Positions 1-5,346 of a stretch of DNA of 5,346 nt are shown piece after piece (positions within the stretch are counted from its first letter, which is position 1; each line of letters opens with the position of its first letter). The translations under genes were made by a program, and so were the position numbers. A model generated the notes under the pieces. The model saw nothing but the letters and a program-made list of their open reading frames with translations, was not told where the DNA came from and did not search any database. Source of the DNA: an uncultured bacterium (GTDB taxonomy: Bacteria; Chloroflexota; Anaerolineae; JACIWP01); NCBI GenBank assembly GCA_903872005.1, contig CAIQJD010000806.1:1-5346 (forward strand), written 5' to 3'.

Positions 1-1632
1 GCCGCTGCTGGCGCCGGCCCGGGCCGGCGCTTGATACGCGTTGGCCGGGACGACGACCATGTCATTCTCTTCCAGGCCGGCGACGATCTCCGTGAACGCG
101 CCGTCGCTGATGCCAATGGTGATCGGCTGCCGGCGCGGCCGGACGCCGCCGGCCACGCGCACGTAGACGCCGGCCGAATCGCTCAGGATCGCCATGCTCG
201 GCAGGCGCAGGGCGTTATCGGCGCGCCCCAGCTCAATCGCCAGCAGCACGGACACATTCGGCTTGAGGGGCAGCTCGCCATACTCGAACGTCACCGGGAC
301 CTCGAAGACCAGGAGGTCGCCTTGCAGCTTACCCTGCAAAGGGATGGTTCCCACAGTTCCTTTGAACTCCTGGCCGGGGAAGGCGTCCATCGTCAGGGTC
401 GCCGGCAGGCCGGCGCGCAGCTTGGGGATATCCGTCTCGTCCACGTTGGCATAGACGAGCATACTGGTCAGGTCGTGCAATTCGGCGATGACGGTGCGGC
501 TGGAAATGAACTCGCCGACCTGGGCCGGCAAGGCGGCGATGTAGCCGGCGATGGGCGCGACCAGGCGCGTGCGGCGCAGGGCCGCCTGGGCTTCTTCCAG
601 GACGCGCTGTTTGTCGGTCACATCGGCCTCGGCCCTGGTCCGCGCATCGGGATCGGGGCCGGCTTTCAGCTTGGCTTCGGCCTCCTCGGCCAGGCTCAGG
701 GTCAATTGGGCGCTGCTGACGGCGTCTTGACCCTTCGCCAGGGTCACGGCATCCGCGCCGGCCTGGGCTTCGGCCAATGCCGTGCGCGCCGTCTCCAGAT
801 CCGCGCCGGCCTTCTGGATCGCCGCATCGGCGTCGGCCAGCGTTTGGCGGGCAATCTGGCGCGCCAGGGCCAGGGCCGCGCCCGTCTCGCCGATCTTCGC
901 TTGCAGCTCCGCCAGCTCGGCGGACTGCTCCACGTTCGCCCGGCCGGCCAGGGCCAGCTCCGCAAGCTCCAACTGCCGGCGCTGTTGCCAGGCCAGGGCG
1001 TATTCCAGATCGCGCACGTTCTTGCCGACATCGCTGGCCCTGTCGGCCGCCCGACGATCCAGTCGCGCGACGGCCAGATCATGCTCGGCGTCGGCGACAA
1101 CGCCCTGCAAATCGGCCAGGTCGGGCTTCTGCAACGTTTCCAGGGCCTTTTCGGCCTGACGCAGCTCGGTGCGGGCGCGCGTGACGGCCACGTGGGCCAG
1201 GGCCAGCTCGGCGGCTTTGGCCGGCGCGTTGAGCTGCTCCAGGGCTTTCTGGGCGTTTTGCAGGTCGGTCTGAGCCTCCTGAACGGCGCGCTCCAGGGTC
1301 GCCGTGTCAATGGTCGCGATGACCTGGCCGGCCGGGACGAACTGGCCGGCCTTCACTTCCAGCGTCTTCAGGAGCGCCTGTTGCCCCAGAGGCAGGTCGA
1401 AGCTGAGCCTGGCCTGGCGCAGCACGCCGATCTGCCCGCCGACTTGCACCCGATCTACGACGTCGCCGCGTTCGACGGAGACGATCTGCTGCCCTTCCAG
1501 GCCGGTCGTGTCCTCTTCATTGGCGGCGCAGCCGCCGGCCAGGGAGGCCAGCAGGACGCACACCGCCAACAGGCCGGCCCAAAAGGTCAGACGGGGCGCG
1601 GGGCGGCGCTCACGATCCATTGGTTGTCCCAT
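1..1632 (-). CDS. Lipoprotein HlyD/MacA-type efflux adaptor (periplasmic-adaptor family), 3' end outside window
   Basis: The frame is open from 1632 to the window edge (544 codons, no stop), so the C-terminus is missing. Residues 1-35 form a lipoprotein signal: Arg-rich n-region, hydrophobic stretch 17-33, lipobox LAGGC with the acylated Cys at 35. Next come the first half of a lipoyl/barrel-sandwich domain (about 50-112, with VKAGQFVPAGQV at 93-104), a very long Ala/Glu/Gln-rich coiled-coil region (about 113-355), and the second lipoyl half (VAPIAGY, 358-364). A beta-barrel with VDETDI (397-402) follows, then a membrane-proximal domain ending near VAGLEENDMVVVP. Such adaptors link an inner-membrane exporter to the outside. 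The start at 1632 is chosen because GAGGAG (1645-1640) lies 7 bases upstream; an in-frame ATG at 1620 is the alternative. It overlaps the upstream adaptor by 23 bases, so it is probably translated from the same mRNA. It is homologous to that adaptor but clearly diverged. Family certain; substrate unknown. Confidence 0.93.
   Translation of the reverse strand, partial: MGQPMDRERRPAPRLTFWAGLLAVCVLLASLAGGCAANEEDTTGLEGQQIVSVERGDVVDRVQVGGQIGVLRQARLSFDLPLGQQALLKTLEVKAGQFVPAGQVIATIDTATLERAVQEAQTDLQNAQKALEQLNAPAKAAELALAHVAVTRARTELRQAEKALETLQKPDLADLQGVVADAEHDLAVARLDRRAADRASDVGKNVRDLEYALAWQQRRQLELAELALAGRANVEQSAELAELQAKIGETGAALALARQIARQTLADADAAIQKAGADLETARTALAEAQAGADAVTLAKGQDAVSSAQLTLSLAEEAEAKLKAGPDPDARTRAEADVTDKQRVLEEAQAALRRTRLVAPIAGYIAALPAQVGEFISSRTVIAELHDLTSMLVYANVDETDIPKLRAGLPATLTMDAFPGQEFKGTVGTIPLQGKLQGDLLVFEVPVTFEYGELPLKPNVSVLLAIELGRADNALRLPSMAILSDSAGVYVRVAGGVRPRRQPITIGISDGAFTEIVAGLEENDMVVVPANAYQAPARAGASSG
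11..30. repeat. Perfect 20-base all-GC palindrome within the lipoprotein adaptor gene
   Basis: Bases 11-20 are the exact reverse complement of 21-30, with no loop and only G and C. It encodes part of an Ala/Pro/Gly-rich tail (APARAGA) after the last folded adaptor segment, where sequence constraint is low. It may be chance in GCCGGC-rich DNA, or the edge of a palindromic repeat that invaded the gene tail. Confidence 0.5.
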
Positions 1633-3237
1633 CCCCCGTCTCCTCATATTGCACTTGCACCTGATCGCCCTCTTGCAAGCCATCGGTGATCTCGGTGAAA
1701 AGGCCGTTGCTGCGCCCCACCTTCACGAAGCGCCGCTCGGCGACGCTGACGCCGGTGGCCGGGTTGACGCGCATCAGGGTGACGGCGTACCCATCGCCGA
1801 TCTGCCGCACGGCCGCGGCCGGCGCCAACAGGATATCGGTTGCGCTTTGGACGATCACTTCCAGCGAGGCGGTCATGCCCAGGCGCAGGCCGGCCGGCCA
1901 GGGGTCGGTGAGCTGCACCGGCGCCTGAAAGTTCAGCACATCGTTGTTCAGTGCGCCCTGAATGGGCACTAACTCGATCTTGCCCTGAAACTTCTGGCCG
2001 GGCAGGGCATCGAAGGAGACGCGCACCGGCTGGCCGGCGCTGAACTTGCGGATTTCCGTCTCGTCCACTTCGGCCAGGACGCGCAGGTTGCTCAGGTCGG
2101 CGATTTCGGCAACGATGTTGGAGCGATCCACCCAATCGCCGACGGCGACGCCCACCTGCGTGACCGTGCCGGCCACGGTGGCGGTCAACGTGGCATGGCT
2201 CCATTCGTTCTGCGCTTCATCCAGCAGCCGTTGCGCGCTCTGGACGGCGGCTTCTTTTTCCAACAGGGCGGCCGGCGCCGGGCCGGCTTCGGCCGTCTTC
2301 AGGTCGTCTTGCGCCGAGGCCAGCCTGGCCTCCGCCTCGGCCACGGCGTTCTCGCCGGCGGCGATTTCCAGGGGGTCGGGGCCGCCGGCCGCCAGGGCCT
2401 TCTCGGCCTTCGTCACGGCGCGCTGCGAGCGCTCGATCTCGTAAGCCGAGTTGAGCAGGGCGCGCTCCTGGTTCAGGCGCAGGCGGGCGATTTCGTCCGC
2501 GCCGTCGGTGGTCTCATTGCAGACCAGCCAGCGCAGGTCGCTATCGCCGGCGTTGGGCGCCGGCTTGGCTGCCAGCTCGGCGCAGCGTTGCGCCGCCGGC
2601 GCGTAACGCTCCTCGATGGCCGCGATCTCCGCCGACAGGTCTTTGGCCTTCAGCATGGCATAGTCGACGCGCGCGCTGGCGAGCTTCTGGCGCGCTGCCA
2701 GCAGGTCGCTCTGGAGCTTTGCCGCGTGGCCTTCTTGCAGCTTCTTCAGGGCGGCCGCCTCTTCGCGCACTTTGGTCTGCGCGGTCTGGACGGCCAGGCG
2801 CTTCTGGGCCATTTCCAGCGCGCTGAGGGGCTGTTTGGCCTTGGTCAGCTCGGTCTGGGCGCGTTGCAGCGCGGTCTTGGCCGATTCGACCTGTTGGCGC
2901 AGGCGCGTCGCGTCCAGGCGCGCCAGGGGGGCGCCGGCTTGCACCGTCGCGCCCGGCTTGACGAGGACCTCGGCCACCTGGCCCCAATCACTGTTGAAGG
3001 TGAGGCTGACCTTCCCCGGCGCGCTGACGGCGCCCAGGACGCGCACGGTCTCTTCCAGGTCGCCGCGCCGCACCGTGACCACTTCCATCAGGGGCGCGGT
3101 CGGGGTCGGCTCCCGGTTGTTCAAGACATCCAACATGCTGCTGACAACGTCGCCATAGAGCAAGGCCGCGCCAGCAATCAAGCCGGCCAGGACGACCAGG
3201 ACGATGATCACGATGATGAGGGTTGTGCGTCGCTTCT

Positions 3238-3241
<4 letters not shown>
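1610..3241 (-). CDS. Membrane-anchored HlyD/MacA-type efflux adaptor
   Basis: This 543-residue protein starts with MKKRR and a single N-terminal membrane anchor (about 8-28, Ile/Val/Leu-rich), then a short Pro/Thr linker (44-50). The first lipoyl half-motif spans about 53-112 (VLVKPGATVQAGAPLARLD at 92-110). A long coiled-coil hairpin region (about 113-347) follows, then the second lipoyl half (VAGTV, 356-360; VGDWV just after), a beta-barrel with VDETEI (392-397), and a C-terminal membrane-proximal domain. The fold is that of MacA, YknX and other adaptors of ABC exporters: it sits on the outer face of the cytoplasmic membrane and bridges the permease and the exterior. The only cysteines, C220 and C241, lie near the middle of the hairpin region. 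The start codon overlaps the stop of the ATPase gene as ATGA, and there is no strong Shine-Dalgarno, so translational coupling is likely. The hairpin is much longer than MacA's. Family certain; cargo unknown. Confidence 0.95.
1640..1645 (-). promoter_or_regulatory. Ribosome binding site of the lipoprotein adaptor
   Basis: GAGGAG on the minus strand lies 7 bases before the ATG at 1632 and 19 before the in-frame ATG at 1620. This decides the start in favour of 1632. The site lies inside the 3' end of the upstream adaptor gene, so the two reading frames overlap. Confidence 0.7.
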
Positions 3242-3918
<677 letters not shown>

Positions 3919-3925
3919 GAAGCGC

Positions 3926-3953
3926 AGTATAACATACTTGAGAAGGGTGTCAA
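3926..3953 (-). promoter_or_regulatory. Sigma-70 type promoter of the ABC exporter operon (extended -10)
   Basis: On the minus strand there is a perfect -35 TTGACA (3953-3948), a 16-base spacer, an extended -10 TG and the hexamer TATACT (3931-3926). Five of six -10 bases match the consensus. Transcription would begin about 7 bases downstream, at 3919-3918, which is the A of the ATPase start codon or the base before it. There is therefore no room for a 5' leader or ribosome binding site. Confidence 0.8.
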
Positions 3954-3987
3954 AACCCGGCGCTGAGTGGACTTTTCGCGCTTCTCA
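3939..3987. promoter_or_regulatory. Candidate operator pair: inverted TGAGAAG / CTTCTCA in the divergent promoters
   Basis: TGAGAAG (3939-3945) lies in the spacer of the minus-strand promoter. Its exact reverse complement CTTCTCA (3981-3987) lies in the spacer of the plus-strand candidate promoter. The centres are 42 bases apart, close to four helical turns. The right copy is embedded in GCGCTTCTCA; its left part, GCGCTTC (3978-3984), is mirrored again as GAAGCGC at 3919-3925. Seven-base matches in 119 bases can arise by chance, so this is only a candidate. Confidence 0.3.
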
Positions 3988-3996
3988 GGGTACACT
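3968..3996 (+). promoter_or_regulatory. Candidate promoter of the peroxiredoxin gene
   Basis: TGGACT (3968-3973) and TACACT (3991-3996) are separated by exactly 17 bases. Each hexamer matches the sigma-70 consensus at four of six positions. Transcription would start near 4003, giving a leader of about 35 bases with the ribosome binding site. It is much weaker than the facing promoter and may need an activator or another sigma factor. Confidence 0.4.
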
Positions 3997-4024
3997 TAGG
4001 GTCATCAATCCTCACGAACCGGAA

Positions 4025-4029
4025 AGGAG
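4025..4029 (+). promoter_or_regulatory. Ribosome binding site of the peroxiredoxin gene
   Basis: AGGAG, within GGAAAGGAG, lies 8 bases before the ATG at 4038 and fixes that start. Confidence 0.75.
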
Positions 4030-4037
4030 CTGGCGCG

Positions 4038-4499
4038 ATGGCAATTGCAGTGGGCGAAAAAGCGCCCGACTTTGAGCTGAAAGATACGCAAGGCAATACG
4101 GTGCGGCTGGCGGATTTCGCCGGCAAGAAGCCGGTCGTCCTCTCGTTTCATCCGTTGGCCTGGACGCGCGTCTGCGCGGCGCAGATGTTGGCCCTGGACA
4201 TGCAGATCGAGGAGTTCCGCAAGCGCGACGCGGCGGTCTTCGGCGTGAGCGTGGATAGCGTGGAGAGCAAGCGCGCCTGGGCGGCGGCGCTGAACCTGCG
4301 CGATCTGCCCATTCTGGCGGACTTTTACCCGCACGGCGCGTTGGCCGAGCGCCTGGGCATCATGAGGAAGGTCGGCTCCAGCGAGCGGGCTGTGATCGTG
4401 ATTGACAAGGCCGGCGTGGTGCGCTGGGTCAAGGTCTATCCCATCCGCGAGGTGCCCGCGCCGGCCGACGCGTGGCAGGCGTTGGACGCGCTGGCGTAG
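4038..4499 (+). CDS. Single-cysteine peroxiredoxin, AhpE-like (AhpC/TSA family)
   Basis: This 153-residue cytosolic thioredoxin-fold protein should reduce peroxides (H2O2, organic peroxides or peroxynitrite) using a peroxidatic thiol. The start has the usual VGEKAPDFELKD (5-16). The active-site motif PxxxTxxC is present as PLAWTRVC (39-46), with Cys46 the peroxidatic residue and Pro39, Thr43 its partners; Arg117 is the expected catalytic arginine. Cys46 is the only cysteine, so there is no resolving Cys in the chain; regeneration would need an external thiol such as a mycothiol/bacillithiol-type molecule, thioredoxin or another reductant. Length, PLAxT and DFYPHGA (95-101) resemble, as I recall it, Mycobacterium tuberculosis AhpE, also about 153 residues, more than the longer 2-Cys AhpC or the Prx6 group. 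It is transcribed away from the ABC operon and has its own leader. Function is confident; AhpE subgroup probable. Confidence 0.94.
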   Translation: MAIAVGEKAPDFELKDTQGNTVRLADFAGKKPVVLSFHPLAWTRVCAAQMLALDMQIEEFRKRDAAVFGVSVDSVESKRAWAAALNLRDLPILADFYPHGALAERLGIMRKVGSSERAVIVIDKAGVVRWVKVYPIREVPAPADAWQALDALA

Positions 4500-4515
4500 A
4501 AGCGGGTGTGTTTCA

Positions 4516-4615
4516 CATTTTGGGGACGGGCATCGCGGCAGTCGTAGCATCGCCCCTTGTGGGCGTCTGGGGTTTCGGACGGCCACGAGGGCCGATGCTA
4601 CGGCCGGCCAAAATG
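4516..4615. repeat. Outer inverted repeat around the intergenic hairpin
   Basis: CATTTTGG (4516-4523) and its exact reverse complement CCAAAATG (4608-4615) bracket the 60-base hairpin at 4543-4602. The inner distances are unequal: 19 bases on the left and 5 on the right. The left flank carries an extra GCATCG-containing segment resembling the start of the hairpin arm. The nested layout resembles a small palindromic mobile repeat, but I see no clear target-site duplication. Confidence 0.4.
4543..4602. repeat. 60-base palindromic hairpin element, possibly a dispersed intergenic repeat
   Basis: Two 27-base arms (4543-4569 and 4576-4602) face each other across the six-base loop GGGTTT. They match at 23 of 27 positions; two of the four mismatches become G-U pairs in the plus-strand RNA, so 25 of 27 positions pair. 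The outer ten bases, CGTAGCATCG, match perfectly. No T-run follows, so it is not a classical intrinsic terminator, though it could stabilise the 3' end of the peroxiredoxin message. Length, palindromy and intergenic position suit a REP/BIME-like or MITE-like family; a copy number cannot be judged from one window. Confidence 0.75.
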
Positions 4616-4645
4616 CGCCTCGGCGGTGCGGAAACGAGGCGTTTT
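4616..4645 (+). terminator. Weak intrinsic-terminator-like hairpin after the peroxiredoxin gene
   Basis: CGCCTCG (4616-4622) pairs perfectly with CGAGGCG (4635-4641) across a 12-base loop and is followed by TTTT (4642-4645). The seven-base GC-rich stem and short T-run fit a weak Rho-independent terminator placed between the peroxiredoxin gene and the next promoter. An alternative pairing of GGTGCG (4625-4630) with CGCACC (4649-4654) competes with it. Confidence 0.4.
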
Positions 4646-4675
4646 GAACGCACCCTGATTCAGCCGGCCGCCAAG

Positions 4676-4704
4676 TTGACAATCGCACCGCTTGATGTTA
4701 GATT
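4676..4704 (+). promoter_or_regulatory. Sigma-70 type promoter of the glycosyltransferase gene
   Basis: A perfect TTGACA (4676-4681), a 17-base spacer ending in an extended -10 TG (4696-4697), and TAGATT (4699-4704; four of six) lie just before the glycosyltransferase. Start would be near 4711, giving a leader of about 23 bases. This suggests the gene is transcribed independently of the peroxiredoxin gene. Confidence 0.7.
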
Positions 4705-4723
4705 GTGCGATACAAGTCCTTGC

Positions 4724-4729
4724 GGAGAG
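4724..4729 (+). promoter_or_regulatory. Ribosome binding site of the glycosyltransferase gene
   Basis: GGAGAG lies 4 bases before the ATG at 4734 (6 bases if only the GGAG core is counted). The other nearby ATG, at 4730, is in a different frame from the glycosyltransferase. Confidence 0.55.
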
Positions 4730-4733
4730 ATGC

Positions 4734-5346
4734 ATGGTGAGCGTTCTCAAGGCGCTGTATGTCATGGCGGCCTTCATGTTGGCCCTCTATGGCATTCAGG
4801 CCATTATCCTGGTTGTCCTGGCCCTGTGGCATCGGCGTGAGCGCATTGAACAGCCCGCCATTACCAATTGGCCGCGAGTGACCATCCAACTCCCTATCTA
4901 CAACGAACTCTACGTAGCCGAGCGGCTCCTGAAAGCGGCATCGCGGATCGCTTACCCACGCGACCGGCTGGAAATTCAAGTGCTGGACGATTCGACCGAC
5001 GAGACCACCGAGGTCATCGCGCAACAGGTCGCGCAGTATCAGCAAGACGGCCTGAACATCTGCGTGATTCATCGCACCGACCGTTCGGGCTACAAAGCCG
5101 GCGCGCTGAAAGAGGGGCTGGCTTCGGCCGGCGGCGAGCTGATCGCCATTTTCGATGCGGATTTCATTCCGCCGGCCGATTTCCTGGAGCGCACCGTCCC
5201 CTACTTCAGCGCCGACGCGCGCCTGGGCCTCGTCCAGACGCGCTGGGGCCACGTCAACGCCTCCTGCTCGACCCTGACGCGCGCCCAGGCTATCGCCCTG
5301 GACGGCCACTTCATGGTCGAGCAGTTCGCCCGGCAGCGCGGCGGCC
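4734..5346 (+). CDS. Membrane-associated family 2 glycosyltransferase (cellulose/mannan synthase-like), 3' end outside window
   Basis: 204 codons are open to the window edge. An N-terminal hydrophobic segment (about 8-32) is followed by the GT-A domain: VTIQLPIYNE (49-58), the nucleotide-binding Asp motif LDDSTDET (84-91), KAGAL (121-125), the metal-binding DAD (141-143) and QTRWGHVN (168-175). These are the hallmarks of processive, CslA/BcsA-like GT2 enzymes, which use nucleotide sugars at the cytoplasmic face and often extrude a polysaccharide. The QTRWGHxN and later HFMVEQ segments resemble plant CslA (glucomannan synthase) and its bacterial relatives, as I recall those families. The catalytic base (TED-like), the QxxRW motif and the C-terminal membrane helices must lie beyond 5346. 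The sugar donor cannot be told from this part. It has its own promoter, so a functional link with the peroxiredoxin is not implied. Confident at family level. Confidence 0.92.
   Translation, partial: MVSVLKALYVMAAFMLALYGIQAIILVVLALWHRRERIEQPAITNWPRVTIQLPIYNELYVAERLLKAASRIAYPRDRLEIQVLDDSTDETTEVIAQQVAQYQQDGLNICVIHRTDRSGYKAGALKEGLASAGGELIAIFDADFIPPADFLERTVPYFSADARLGLVQTRWGHVNASCSTLTRAQAIALDGHFMVEQFARQRGG

Noticed and set aside
31..1689. A 552-codon open frame on the plus strand
   Set aside because: It lies antisense to the lipoprotein adaptor, whose minus-strand reading shows a signal peptide, lipobox and adaptor domains. The plus-strand product is Gly/Gln/Arg/Leu-rich without recognisable motifs, as expected of a shadow in high-GC DNA.
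3945..3958. GGGT...ACCC inverted repeat over the -35 of the ABC operon promoter
   Set aside because: Four-base arms with a six-base gap are expected by chance in GC-rich DNA; not listed as an operator.
4543..4602. The large hairpin read as an intrinsic terminator, tRNA or riboswitch
   Set aside because: No T-run follows it, there is no cloverleaf or known aptamer layout, and the structure is one simple long stem.
4005..4688. A 227-codon open frame on the minus strand
   Set aside because: It is antisense to the peroxiredoxin gene and runs through the intergenic palindrome; the plus-strand gene has clear active-site motifs and a ribosome binding site.
4698..5309. A 203-codon open frame on the minus strand
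   Set aside because: It is antisense to the glycosyltransferase, which has all expected GT2 motifs in its own frame.

Overview
The window looks like chromosomal DNA from a high-GC (roughly two-thirds G+C) bacterium. Chloroflexota, perhaps Anaerolineae, is my best guess. This rests on the style of the adaptor proteins (very long Ala/Glu/Gln-rich coiled coils, a VDET[DE]I motif in the barrel domain), the plant-CslA/cellulose-synthase-like glycosyltransferase and the GCCGGC-rich sequence. No rRNA, tRNA or other phylogenetic marker is present, so the assignment is an inference.

Left block, minus strand, read from 3918 down to 1 and continuing off the left edge: a tightly packed operon of three genes. 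(i) A MacB/LolD/YknY-type ABC ATPase (3918-3238). (ii) A membrane-anchored HlyD/MacA-type adaptor (3241-1610), joined to the ATPase by a 4-base ATGA overlap. (iii) A second, lipoprotein HlyD/MacA-type adaptor (1632 to beyond base 1), overlapping (ii) by 23 bases. No permease is in the window; a FtsX/MacB-type permease is expected past the left edge. Together they would form a MacAB/YknXYZ-like tripartite exporter with two different adaptors.

Centre (3919-4037): a 119-base divergent intergenic region. A near-consensus sigma-70 promoter serves the ABC operon, placed so close to the ATG that the mRNA should be leaderless. A weaker promoter faces right. A 7-base motif occurs in inverted orientation inside the spacer of each promoter, 42 bases apart centre to centre.

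Right block, plus strand: a single-cysteine AhpE-like peroxiredoxin (4038-4499). Then comes a 234-base intergenic region with a 60-base near-perfect hairpin inside a larger inverted repeat, a small terminator-like hairpin, and a strong extended -10 promoter. Last is the 5' part of a membrane-associated family 2 glycosyltransferase (4734 to beyond 5346).

The most interesting points are the twin-adaptor exporter (one adaptor with a cysteine pair at its predicted hairpin tip), the leaderless promoter with possible shared operator half-sites, and the large palindromic element between the peroxiredoxin and glycosyltransferase genes.
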